Of a stretch of DNA of 64,000 nt, positions 17,443 to 26,236 are shown one piece after another; within the stretch, counting starts at the first letter, position 1; every line of letters begins with the position of its first letter. The stretch comes from Acidimicrobiia bacterium (GTDB taxonomy: Bacteria; Actinomycetota; Acidimicrobiia; IMCC26256; JAGNEX01). Position numbers and translations under genes: made by a program. The stretch covers positions 1,054,001-1,118,000 of the forward strand of contig JACJWE010000002.1 of the NCBI GenBank assembly GCA_020637365.1. Reading direction: 5' to 3'. Under the pieces are notes generated by a model, which was given only the letters and a program-made list of their open reading frames with translations, was not told the origin of the DNA and searched no databases.

Positions 17443-18861
17443 ATGCTTGACGCCATCGTCGTGGGAGGGGGTCCCAATGGGCTCGCCGCTGGCGTCACTT
17501 TCGCCAAAGCTGGCCACTCGGTCGAGATCTGGGAGGCCAACGACACCATCGGCGGTGCCTGCCGGACAGGCGACTTGGTCGGGCTTGGCTGTCGTCACGA
17601 CTTGGGCGCAGCTGTACAGCCCCTCGCCTTGGCGTCGCCCTTCTTCCGCTCGCTCGAACTCGGCAGTCACGGGTTGGCATGGGCGATCCCCGACATTTCC
17701 GCTGTGCATCCTCTCGACGATGGACGCGCTGGCGTGGCATATCGCTCGCTCGATGAGACCGCACAGCGGCTCGGCATCGACGGTGACCGCTACCGCAACA
17801 TGCTGAGGCCCCTCGTCGCGGATTCTCAAGGACTGCTCGACTTTGCACTGCGCCCCCAACGGTCGATCCCAACTGCCCCGGCGACGGCGTTGAGGTTCGC
17901 TGGCCGGGCACCGCTCCCGGCCTCGTGGCTGGCCCGCCGGTTTCGTACCGACGAAGCACGGGGGCTCCTGGCCGGCCACGCAGCACACGCCATCCTGCCC
18001 CTTGGACGGCCCCTAACGTCCTCGTTTGCCTTGCTGTTCGCGGTGACATCCCATGGTGACGGGTGGCCGATTCCGATCGGCGGCGCACAGGCGATCACCG
18101 ACGCGCTCGCGTCGGCGTTCACATCGTTTGGCGGGAGCGTCCGACTCGGTGCGCGGATTGACGATCTCGGCGATCTGCCGAAGTCCAGAGTTGTCGTCCT
18201 CGCACTGACACCACGCCAGATTGATCGGATCGCGGGCGGTGCGCTGTCCGGTCGCTATCGACGGGCGCTTCGTCGCTTCCGCTACGGCCCCGGAGCGCTC
18301 AAGGTTGACTACGTCTTGGATGGACCCGTTCCGTGGACCTCCGTCGAGGCCAGGCGTGCCTCCACCGTCCATGTTGGGGGGTGTTTCGAGGACGTGGCAC
18401 AGGCCGAACATGACGTCGCCGCTGGTCGCATTCCCGAGCGGCCGTTTGTGCTCGTTTCCGAACCGACACTGTTTGATCCCGGGCGTGGCATAGGCGGGCG
18501 CTCGGTCGTCTGGGCATATACCCATGCGCCTCGTGGCTGTGACGTCGATTTCAGTTCGCGTATCGACGATCAGATCGAGCGATTCGCCCCCGGCTTCAAA
18601 GACCGGATCGTCGGGCGGCATGTAACCCGGCCCAGCCAGTTAGAAGCGAGCAACGCCAACCTGGTGGGCGGCGACGTCGGTGGCGGGAGCTACGCAGGGC
18701 GACAGATCCTGTTTCGTCCAGCCGTTCGATGGAACCCGTATTCGACGTCTAACCAGCAGATCTATGTTGGGTCTGCGTCGACGACACCGGGCGCAGGCGT
18801 TCACGGCATGTCGGGGATGCTGGCAGCGACAACGGCTCGGACCCACCTCGAAACGAAGTGA
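17443..18861 (+). CDS. FAD-dependent oxidoreductase (phytoene-desaturase/amine-oxidase-like)
   Basis: A 472-residue flavoprotein. The dinucleotide-binding motif VVGGGPNGLAAGVTFAKAGH begins at residue 6, with the acidic ribose-binding residue in VEIWEAND and GGACRTGDLVG after it. The C-terminal FAD motif YVGSASTTPGAGVHGMSG resembles carotenoid desaturases and related NAD(P)/FAD oxidoreductases (the CrtI/COG1233 group). The ATG at 17443 follows GGAGAGG by 5 bases. No carotenoid-synthesis genes are adjacent, so the substrate is open. A strong hairpin overlaps its stop codon. Confidence 0.82.
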   Translation: MLDAIVVGGGPNGLAAGVTFAKAGHSVEIWEANDTIGGACRTGDLVGLGCRHDLGAAVQPLALASPFFRSLELGSHGLAWAIPDISAVHPLDDGRAGVAYRSLDETAQRLGIDGDRYRNMLRPLVADSQGLLDFALRPQRSIPTAPATALRFAGRAPLPASWLARRFRTDEARGLLAGHAAHAILPLGRPLTSSFALLFAVTSHGDGWPIPIGGAQAITDALASAFTSFGGSVRLGARIDDLGDLPKSRVVVLALTPRQIDRIAGGALSGRYRRALRRFRYGPGALKVDYVLDGPVPWTSVEARRASTVHVGGCFEDVAQAEHDVAAGRIPERPFVLVSEPTLFDPGRGIGGRSVVWAYTHAPRGCDVDFSSRIDDQIERFAPGFKDRIVGRHVTRPSQLEASNANLVGGDVGGGSYAGRQILFRPAVRWNPYSTSNQQIYVGSASTTPGAGVHGMSGMLAATTARTHLETK

Positions 18862-18872
18862 ATCCGAGCCGT
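18832..18872. terminator. 10-bp perfect hairpin spanning the stop of the FAD oxidoreductase gene
   Basis: ACGGCTCGGA (18832-18841) pairs perfectly with TCCGAGCCGT (18863-18872) across a 21-base loop. It lies between the convergent oxidoreductase gene and the secreted-protein gene, so it probably ends both transcripts. Confidence 0.6.
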
Positions 18873-18912
18873 CGCATGTGTACAGCTCGCGCTGTGACGA
18901 CCGGTTAGCCGG

Positions 18913-21258
18913 TTAGATCGCGATCGGGTCCGGTGTGCAGTTGACGTCGGTCTTGACGCCGTTTTGCTTGTAGCGAACCTGGTAGGTGTGATTCCCTGCC
19001 GGTGGGTTGACGTGGGTATAGGTGAAGGTCTGGTTATCCGTCGTGGCTAGCCAATTTCCGTCAAGTCGGATGGCGTAGTAGTCGCTGACGTTCTGGGTCC
19101 AGTCGATCACCACACCTCCCGCGGCATCGCGAGTTACCGTGCAAACCAGTCCCGCATTCTGCGCGATGACGATGGGGTTTGGTGTGCAGGTTGCTTCACC
19201 TACTTGAACGTCGTTGGTGAACGCTCGGATGACGTAGGTGTAGGTGCCTGGTGTTGGGTTGGTTGTGTAGGTGGTGTTTTGGAGGGTGGTCAGCCAGGCG
19301 TCGTTGACTCTGACGGTGTAGTCCTGGGCGCCGGTGTCGTTCCAGGTGAGTGTGACGGCGTTGTTGGCGTCGACCGCTGCAGTACAAGTGAGTTCGGCTG
19401 GTGGTGGCGGGGTGACGCCGATGACGACGGGGTCTGGTGTGCAGGTTGTGTCGACGAGCACGCCGTTTTTGCGGGTGCGGATGACGTAGGTGTGATCACC
19501 TTGGGCTGGGTTGTCGGTGTAGGTGAGGGTCTGCACCGTTGCGAGCCAGGTGTTGCCGTCTCGGACGACGTAATCGGCGATGCCGATGTCGTTCCAGTTG
19601 AGCGTCACCTGGTTGTTCGCGTCGACCACCGCAGTGCAGGTGAGTTCGGCTGGTGGCGGCGGCTGGACGACGACGGGGTCGGGGCTACAGGTCGAGTCGG
19701 TTTGAGCCCCGTTGATCGTGGTTCTGATGACGTACGTGTGGTCACCGGCGGGCGGAGTGTCGACAAAAGTCGCGGCCTGCGTCGTGGTCAGCGCCGTGCC
19801 GTCGCGACGGATCTCATAGCCGCCAACGCCAACATCGTTCCACGAGAGCGACACTTGACCATTGGCGTCGACCGCTGCAGCACAGGTCAGGGTCGTCTGG
19901 GCGGGCGGCGGAATGAACGGTCCACCGAAGTCGAAGAAGGCAAAGGCACCGACGTGGAAGTAGTTGGTGCGCTCACCGTCGTATCCGACGAGCAAGCCGC
20001 GGGCGGTGGCCTTCAGGAATGAGGCGCCACGATACGAGTCGTTACCGGGGTTCCAGGCCAGCGGTGTGCCGTCGTTGAGTGAGAGCGCTGCGAGTTGGGT
20101 GCGCCATGCGCCACCGTTATAGAAGACGCCCGTGCAGGTATCGAGCCCCTTTGGCGCCATGACGTCGGTCGGTCCGGGGCCCTCATCGACCTTGCAGAAG
20201 TGTCCACCGACATACACAGCGGCGTCGGTGACAGCGACACCGAAGGACGAGTCGCGCATGAAGTGGCGCCACTTGTATTGGCCGGATGCTTCGGTTGTCG
20301 GAATGAGATGGACGTAGTCAGAGGCGGTGGCGGTGCCTTGAACCAGCGCGATGTACTTGCCGTCGGGTGACATCTCGGCGTCCTGGATGTCCTGGTAATA
20401 GGTGTAGGCCGTGTTGTTGGTGGCCATCCGGTGCGGGGTGAGTGACGGTGCCGCCGGGTTGGAGATGTTAAAGACGGCGGTGCCGCGCATCGAGTTGCCG
20501 TTAATCGAGGTCGCACGGTGCCCAACGATGAGTCGCGTACCGTCGGGGCTGACCAACGCGGAGACCACCCGGCGGGCGAGGGTGCCACCCCACGTGAATG
20601 AGAACGCCGGGTTGACCGTGCTGGTGGACATCTTGAGCTCGGCAAGGTGAGCGACATTGTGTCCATCGATCGTCGTGAAGTCGCCGCCGACGAAGAGGCG
20701 GTCATTGTGCAGGTCGATGGTCGTGACCTTGGCGCTTGCGTTCGCTTCCCAGCTTTGATCCACCGAACCGTCGGGCAGGTTCATGAGAGCCAAGCGGTGG
20801 CGCCAGGTCTTGTTGCCATTGCCGTCGGTGATGCTGACGAAACGCCCGCCAATGATCACCGAGGTGTCGTTTGGCCCGTGTTCGATGGCCAAGACTTCAT
20901 TATCGAGCTGTGGTCGGAATGACTCGACGAAGGAACCATCGTTGATGTCGAACGCGGCCAGATAAGGCTGATCGACAATGGTTCCGTTGCGCAACTGGAT
21001 CTGGAGGAAGTCACCGCCGACGATGACGAGGTTGGCAACGACCTCGGCCGCTTTTACCTGGCGGGGAAGGTTGTTGATGTAGGGGGTCTTTAACACGATG
21101 GGCATGTCGCGGCGAGGGATCTCCGGAACCAACCTGCCGTGGGTGACGTACTCGTGCGCCTCGGCGGACCGAGAAAGCTGAGGGATGAGCGCCAAGGCGC
21201 TCAGGGCGAGGAGCATTGCCAATCCGAGGATTGGCAATCGGTAACGACGAAGGCCCAT
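18913..21258 (-). CDS. secreted beta-propeller protein with four Fn3-like repeats
   Basis: A 781-residue exported protein. A signal peptide covers about residues 1-34 (GLRRYRLPILGLAMLLALSALAL). The next 430 residues show delta-60/DUF5122-type propeller repeats, for example VGGDFTTIDGHNVAHLAEL and IIGGRFVSITDGNGN. The C-terminal part has four repeats of about 75 residues, each with a LTCTAxVDANxxVTLxWND start, a HTYVIR strand and a TCTPDPxVI end; paired cysteines in each repeat suggest disulfides. Proline-rich linkers separate some repeats. The ATG at 21258 is chosen because GGGAG lies 8 bases upstream and the signal peptide begins there. It is likely a cell-surface or matrix protein; function unknown. 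Confidence 0.82.
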   Translation of the reverse strand: MGLRRYRLPILGLAMLLALSALALIPQLSRSAEAHEYVTHGRLVPEIPRRDMPIVLKTPYINNLPRQVKAAEVVANLVIVGGDFLQIQLRNGTIVDQPYLAAFDINDGSFVESFRPQLDNEVLAIEHGPNDTSVIIGGRFVSITDGNGNKTWRHRLALMNLPDGSVDQSWEANASAKVTTIDLHNDRLFVGGDFTTIDGHNVAHLAELKMSTSTVNPAFSFTWGGTLARRVVSALVSPDGTRLIVGHRATSINGNSMRGTAVFNISNPAAPSLTPHRMATNNTAYTYYQDIQDAEMSPDGKYIALVQGTATASDYVHLIPTTEASGQYKWRHFMRDSSFGVAVTDAAVYVGGHFCKVDEGPGPTDVMAPKGLDTCTGVFYNGGAWRTQLAALSLNDGTPLAWNPGNDSYRGASFLKATARGLLVGYDGERTNYFHVGAFAFFDFGGPFIPPPAQTTLTCAAAVDANGQVSLSWNDVGVGGYEIRRDGTALTTTQAATFVDTPPAGDHTYVIRTTINGAQTDSTCSPDPVVVQPPPPAELTCTAVVDANNQVTLNWNDIGIADYVVRDGNTWLATVQTLTYTDNPAQGDHTYVIRTRKNGVLVDTTCTPDPVVIGVTPPPPAELTCTAAVDANNAVTLTWNDTGAQDYTVRVNDAWLTTLQNTTYTTNPTPGTYTYVIRAFTNDVQVGEATCTPNPIVIAQNAGLVCTVTRDAAGGVVIDWTQNVSDYYAIRLDGNWLATTDNQTFTYTHVNPPAGNHTYQVRYKQNGVKTDVNCTPDPIAI
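19160..19890 (-). repeat. array of Fn3-like coding repeats (the three upstream units)
   Basis: Units of about 230 bases recur at roughly 19665-19890, 19425-19645 and 19178-19405, with a more divergent fourth unit at 18913-19155. The middle two use an unusually uniform codon set (ACC, AAC, CCC), and their near-identical stretches could recombine. Confidence 0.6.
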
Positions 21259-21456
21259 GGGATAACTCCCGACATTAGTGCTCGGCTGAGGCGGTCGGTA
21301 TGGGGAACTACCCATCTGGGTCCGACGCCCGATAACGCCCGGCAGAATAACGCGGAATATTTTGGGACGCTACTGAGAGTGCTAATGGATATCGGACGGT
21401 GTCATGTCATTGTCAAAGTTTTGAAAATGACTTGATCGCGCCTCTGCCGTGTGGCT

Positions 21457-22809
21457 TCAGTCGTCGTCGGTCGTTCGCGTGCGCTCGGTAAGTCCCAGGG
21501 CGGAGCCGCTCGCTCCGAGCTCGCCGAGCGATTGGTACAACGTCAACTTCTCGCGTGTGTCGGTGATGTCCAGGTTCCTCATCGTGAGCTGACCGATGCG
21601 GTCGAGGGGCCCAAAGGCGGCATCGTCGACGCGTTCCATCGACAGGCGATCGGGTTCGTAGGTCAAGTTTGGGCTGGTCGTGGCGGTAATTGTGTAGTCG
21701 TCGCCCCGTCGAAGCCGAAGGGTCACCTCGCCGGTGATCGTCGATCCCACCCATCGCTGGAGGGGTTCACGCAGCATCAAAGCTTGAGGGTCGAACCAGC
21801 GCCCCTCGTAGAGGAGGCGTCCCAGGCGACGTCCCATGGTGCGGTAGTTCTCGATTGTGTTCTCGTTGTGTATGCCGGTGACGAGACGCTCATAGGCGAT
21901 GTGAAGTAGGGCAAGACCAGGGGCTTCATAGATGCCGCGGCTCTTCGCTTCAATGATTCTGTTCTCGATCTGATCGCACATTCCTAGGCCATGACGACCA
22001 CCGAGAGTGTTCGCGGTGTCGACGAGATCGACGAGCGAACCGAAGCGTTGGCCATTGATCGAGACCGGCCAACCTTCCTCAAAAGCGATAGTGACTTCTT
22101 CGGTCTCGACTGGTGTGGCCGGATCCCAGAAGCGAACTCCCATGATTGGCTCGACGATCTCTAGTGACACATCGAGTTCTTCGAGGGCTTTGGCCTCGTG
22201 AGTCGCACCCCAGATGTTGGCGTCGGTGGAATAGGCCTTGGGAGCAGAGTCTCGGTACGGCAGGCCTCGATCGGTCAACCATCTGCTGAGTTCGGCACGC
22301 CCACCAAGTTCGGCCACGAAATCTGGATCGAGCCATGGTTTGTAGATCCGCAGGCGAGGGTTGACCAAAAGGCCGTAGCGGTAGAACCGTTCGATGTCGT
22401 TGCCCTTATATGTCGAGCCGTCCCCCCAGATCGAGACACCGTCCTCCTCCATGGTCCGAACCAGCAGCGTGCCGGTCACGGCGCGCCCAAGAGGCGTGGT
22501 GTTGAAGTACGTCTTGCCAGCAGTGCTGATGTGGAAGGCCCCACATTGGAGTGCGATCAACCCTTCGCGCACGAGTTCCGGTCGACAGTCGACGAGACGG
22601 GCCTTTTCGGCGCCGTAGGTCAACGCTCGACCGGGTACCGAAGCGAGATCTGGTTCATCAGGCTGGCCCAGATCGGCCGTGTAGCTGTACGGGATCGCCC
22701 CGTGCTCGCGCATCCATGCGACTGCAGCGGAGGTATCAAGACCTCCAGAAAAGGCAATGCCGACCTTTTCGCCGACGGGGAGTTGTTGAAGGACTGTCGC
22801 GTTCGCCAT
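21457..22809 (-). CDS. argG: argininosuccinate synthase (long, E. coli-type)
   Basis: A 450-residue enzyme that joins citrulline and aspartate with ATP, the penultimate step of arginine synthesis. The N-type ATP pyrophosphatase P-loop AFSGGLDTSAAVAW is at about residues 19-32. CGAFHISTAGKTYFNTTPLGRAVTGT, WGDGSTYKGNDIERFYRYG and ETEEVTIAFEEGWPVSING mark it as the longer argininosuccinate synthase subclass seen in E. coli and some actinobacteria. No other arg gene is adjacent. The ATG at 22809 follows a short gap from the histidine kinase gene on the same strand. Confidence 0.95.
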   Translation of the reverse strand: MANATVLQQLPVGEKVGIAFSGGLDTSAAVAWMREHGAIPYSYTADLGQPDEPDLASVPGRALTYGAEKARLVDCRPELVREGLIALQCGAFHISTAGKTYFNTTPLGRAVTGTLLVRTMEEDGVSIWGDGSTYKGNDIERFYRYGLLVNPRLRIYKPWLDPDFVAELGGRAELSRWLTDRGLPYRDSAPKAYSTDANIWGATHEAKALEELDVSLEIVEPIMGVRFWDPATPVETEEVTIAFEEGWPVSINGQRFGSLVDLVDTANTLGGRHGLGMCDQIENRIIEAKSRGIYEAPGLALLHIAYERLVTGIHNENTIENYRTMGRRLGRLLYEGRWFDPQALMLREPLQRWVGSTITGEVTLRLRRGDDYTITATTSPNLTYEPDRLSMERVDDAAFGPLDRIGQLTMRNLDITDTREKLTLYQSLGELGASGSALGLTERTRTTDDD

Positions 22810-22855
22810 GAGTCCGCAAGCTAGTCGCGGCGCGCTGCTCGCCGGTCATGGTCAA

Positions 22856-22885
22856 CGGTTGGCGTCAGCACTATCGCCAGCCGGT
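22856..22885 (-). terminator. weak hairpin between histidine kinase and argG
   Basis: A GGTTGGCG / CGCCAGCC pair (8 bp with one G-T wobble, loop of 10) lies in the gap after the histidine kinase stop. No T-run follows on the minus strand, so termination is doubtful. Confidence 0.3.
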
Positions 22886-22892
22886 AGCCGTT

Positions 22893-25205
22893 TTAGTCGA
22901 GGATGTTTTCCAAGGCGGCGATCAAATCCGATGCGCTCGCCGGTTTCAGAACGACTCGCCCTTCGTTGTCCATATCGCTTTCAAAGCGCGCAGCGCCCGG
23001 TGTGACGGCACCGCCTGTGATGAAGACGAACCGGTGCTCCATCTCGGGTCGTTTGGCGATCAGGCGGGAATAGAGCTGTTCGCCGGTCATGCCCGGCATC
23101 ATCAGATCGCAGAGGACGCCGTCGAAACTGGCCCCCTCGAGCAGCGACTCGAGCGCCTCACCGGGGTCGCGCATGAGCGTCACGTCGAAGGAGTTGCGCA
23201 ACAGCCGTTGGACCGCACGGCCAGCAAACGGGTCGTCGTCGATCACGAGAATGCGCGGCTGTCCGGGCGGCGGAACGGATGCCGCCGAGCTGTCGGGTGC
23301 TGAGCCCTCGGCGTACGGCAGCTCGATAACAGCGAGCGTGCCCTCCCCGACCATGCTCGAGATTTCGAGGGTGCCGCCGACCTCGCTGAGCAGGCGCCGA
23401 CAGATCGCCAACCCCAAGCCGGTTCCTCGGGTCGCTCCTTTGGTGGTGAAGAACGGCTCGAAGATCCGACCCAAAATCTGCTTCGGAATTCCTGCCCCGT
23501 TGTCTTGAACGGTGACGCGAACACCCGATTCTGTCCCCGCGACACCGACGATGATCCGGTTGTCGGTCCGGTTCTCGGTTTCACCGAAACTGTGGGCCGC
23601 ATTGGTCAGCAGGTTCAAGAGCACCTGGGTGAGTCGCGAGCCCGACATCGCGACCTTGCCCGAACAGTCGAGGTTGGTGATCACATCGGTTCGATGGCGA
23701 ATGTCTGACATTGCAATGCGCGTTGCGATTCGCACGATCTCACAAGGGTCGCAGACATCATCGACGTGATCGTGGCGGCTGATCGAGCGAAGATCTTTGA
23801 CGATGGTGCTGACCCGCTCGGCTCCTTCGATCGCTTCAGCCAGCGCTTCGGTGATGTCGGGGTCGGTCGTCTCGGGGTCGAGCTCACCGGCGACGAACTG
23901 CAGGTTGCCAAGAACATAGGACAGCGGATTGTTGATCTCGTGGCCGACGCCGGCCGCCAGCGTTCCCATGGCGGCAAGGCGACTAGCCAACTGCAGTTGC
24001 GCATCTCGTTCGCGGATCGCCTGTTCGGACTGCACGCGTTCGGTGATATCCCGGAACAGTCCCAGAACCATCGTGCGGCCAGCCACCTCGATCAAGCTGG
24101 AGGAGATTTCCACCGGAACGGTCGTCCCGTTGCTCCGCAGAATCGGCATTTGAATGCGAGAGCGCTTTTCTCGCCTGAGTTCGATGAGGTGAGCGTCGAA
24201 GGCCTGTCGCGTCGGCTCGTCGATATCGTCGGGGTGCAAGCTGTCTTGATGTGAGCCGATGAGGTCGTCGAGCGGCCGCTTCCACAGCCGAACGGCGGGC
24301 TCATTGGCCTCTTCGATAATTCCGGTATCGGGGTCGGCAAGGATGGCAGCGTCGTTCATGTAATGGAAGAGGATCGAGTAGCGCTCTTCGGATTCGGCGA
24401 GTTGTCGTTCGATCCGCCGCTGGACAGACATGTCCTTGACCGCGCCGACCATGAAAATCGGCTGCCCATCGAGCCCGCGGACGGTCACGCCGCTGGCATC
24501 GAGATCGGCATAGCCCCGGTCTGGTTTGCCGATCCGCATCCGGATCTGAGCGAGCGGCTCGTTGTTTTCGAGGTGCTCGCGAATGGCGTTACCCACCGTT
24601 TGCTGATCGTCGGGATGAAGCACGGCGAAGAACTCGTTCATCGCCGTCGGGACTTCCTCGGTAGTCAGACGGCCCAGTTCACGCATGCGATCAGACCAGT
24701 AGATGCCGTTATTTCGTGGGTCCCAGATCCAGTAGCCATCCATCGATGCTTCGACGAAGCCTTGTAGAGCGCGGGTGCGAATGGTCGCCTCGACCTGGCG
24801 CATGAGACTGCTGACTCGGTGTCTTACCGAACCGCAATGCGTCACGATCACGTTGTCGACCTGGTCGACGAACGCGAACATCTGGCCAGCTGGCCAGTGG
24901 TCGACGAAAGCGGCTGAGGAAAACTCTGCACCGCATGCCCTCAGCGCCGAGAGTTCTTCCTCCAAGGACGTATCGACGTCGGTATCGAGTGGGAAGACGA
25001 CCAGCCCGACCTCGGTGCCCGCGGCGACTTGGAGCTGGCTCAGTTCTTTGCGGGTGACGCGCTCGACGAGCTGGCCGGCCTCCTCGAACAGCGACAATGT
25101 CCGACTGACGATCTCGTCGCTGCCAGCATCGGTGACTACCTGAACCATCGGGCGCAGAGCGATGAGATCAAGCTCGGTGATCTCGGTGGGATCAGGTGCA
25201 TTCAC
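22893..25205 (-). CDS. PAS-PAS hybrid sensor histidine kinase with receiver domain
   Basis: A 770-residue soluble sensor kinase. An unrecognised N-terminal domain (about 1-140) is followed by PAS domains at about 145-265 and 270-392, a HisKA domain with phospho-acceptor His422 in GVGHEINNPLSYV, a HATPase domain (N-box Asn535, DNGAGIP, GTGLGLAIC) at about 520-632, and a C-terminal receiver (acidic DDD at 656-658, phospho-acceptor Asp700 in LCDLMMPGMTG, Lys754). No membrane segment is seen, so it senses a cytoplasmic signal. No separate response regulator is adjacent, so output partners are unknown. Confidence 0.9.
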   Translation of the reverse strand: MNAPDPTEITELDLIALRPMVQVVTDAGSDEIVSRTLSLFEEAGQLVERVTRKELSQLQVAAGTEVGLVVFPLDTDVDTSLEEELSALRACGAEFSSAAFVDHWPAGQMFAFVDQVDNVIVTHCGSVRHRVSSLMRQVEATIRTRALQGFVEASMDGYWIWDPRNNGIYWSDRMRELGRLTTEEVPTAMNEFFAVLHPDDQQTVGNAIREHLENNEPLAQIRMRIGKPDRGYADLDASGVTVRGLDGQPIFMVGAVKDMSVQRRIERQLAESEERYSILFHYMNDAAILADPDTGIIEEANEPAVRLWKRPLDDLIGSHQDSLHPDDIDEPTRQAFDAHLIELRREKRSRIQMPILRSNGTTVPVEISSSLIEVAGRTMVLGLFRDITERVQSEQAIRERDAQLQLASRLAAMGTLAAGVGHEINNPLSYVLGNLQFVAGELDPETTDPDITEALAEAIEGAERVSTIVKDLRSISRHDHVDDVCDPCEIVRIATRIAMSDIRHRTDVITNLDCSGKVAMSGSRLTQVLLNLLTNAAHSFGETENRTDNRIIVGVAGTESGVRVTVQDNGAGIPKQILGRIFEPFFTTKGATRGTGLGLAICRRLLSEVGGTLEISSMVGEGTLAVIELPYAEGSAPDSSAASVPPPGQPRILVIDDDPFAGRAVQRLLRNSFDVTLMRDPGEALESLLEGASFDGVLCDLMMPGMTGEQLYSRLIAKRPEMEHRFVFITGGAVTPGAARFESDMDNEGRVVLKPASASDLIAALENILD

Positions 25206-25291
25206 GCCAGCGCACGTCCGTGTCAGAGGGTTGGTGGGGTCATGATATCTCTGGATTCGCTTGTACGATCAGCCAGATCGATCGTGTGGGT

Positions 25292-26236
25292 TCACGGTAC
25301 AGAGCGCCGCTCAGATGCAGCGAGGAGGAGCTGGCGTTGGAAGAGCGCCGCGTCCCCGAGGCGATGGCGGAGCGTTCGTTCGAGGCCCGCGATGGGATAC
25401 AGGTTTTGCGGTGCCCGTGGATCCTTGTGGGGTTCGCTAGCAAAGCGCACGAGTGTGCGGCTGACGACGTCGCTGCGAGCGATGGCATCATCGATGCTGC
25501 CCACGCCGGGGAGTTCGCAGCGAACGATCCCGCTCAGGCCATGTGTGATTGGGCCGGGCAGTCGGACATACCACGACCATCGATTGCGTCCGCCGGAACC
25601 GACGACGAATAGTGGCGAACGCTGTCCGGTGCCGAGCCCATAGACCACTTGTTGGGTGGGTTCGGGCAGGTATCGCACGTGTTGGGCTTTGATGTATCCC
25701 ACCCCCGCGGCGACGTGGCGGCCGCGAAGCGGGCCATCGAAGACGATGAGCTCGGCGTCTTGATCGTCACCGCAGTCGAGTTCTAACTCGACCATCGCCT
25801 GGTGAATACCGAGATAGAGCGATTCTCGGTCGTCATCTGAGCAGATTCTCGGTTGGTAGGTGCCAAATCTCGTGTCGATCGCCTCGACGACGCTCGTTCC
25901 AAAGACGCAGCGCTCGATGCGGACATCGACGACCTGTGCGTGAGTCCCACCCGACGTGACGACGACGCCAGCCGCGACCGACGCACAGATCCCAGGCCGC
26001 ACATCACCATCGCTGTCGATGAGAATCGACGCATCGATCCGACGAATGCCGTCGACGAAAGCAACACGTTGGGGCAGCGTGTATAGCGGATTGGGCACGA
26101 TCGGCCGCCACTGTGAAACGGGTAGCTCGACGGTTGGGTCCACATCTGAGGTGGCGGGTTCGAGCTGAGACGCGTCGGGTGCGGGGTCATAGCCCACGCC
26201 CCATGTATCGACGGCAAACTTTATCGATGCGCCCAT
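25292..26236 (-). CDS. nurA: NurA-family 5'-3' nuclease
   Basis: A 314-residue NurA-domain nuclease expected to degrade DNA together with the HerA pump at double-strand breaks. The metal-binding Asp62 lies in the conserved VAFVDGIRRIDA strand. A second conserved block is ELIVFDGPLRG with Asp167, and the third is GVGYIKAQHVRYLP with Lys183, the usual D-D-K layout of NurA. Its ATG shares a base with the sbcC stop codon (TAATG), which implies translational coupling. It is the last gene of the herA-sbcD-sbcC-nurA operon. The operon context strengthens a call that would be moderate from sequence alone. Confidence 0.85.
   Translation of the reverse strand: MGASIKFAVDTWGVGYDPAPDASQLEPATSDVDPTVELPVSQWRPIVPNPLYTLPQRVAFVDGIRRIDASILIDSDGDVRPGICASVAAGVVVTSGGTHAQVVDVRIERCVFGTSVVEAIDTRFGTYQPRICSDDDRESLYLGIHQAMVELELDCGDDQDAELIVFDGPLRGRHVAAGVGYIKAQHVRYLPEPTQQVVYGLGTGQRSPLFVVGSGGRNRWSWYVRLPGPITHGLSGIVRCELPGVGSIDDAIARSDVVSRTLVRFASEPHKDPRAPQNLYPIAGLERTLRHRLGDAALFQRQLLLAASERRSVP

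Noticed and set aside
17267..17806. Plus-strand frame starting before the FAD oxidoreductase
   Set aside because: It enters the oxidoreductase in the wrong frame and loses any sensible sequence there.
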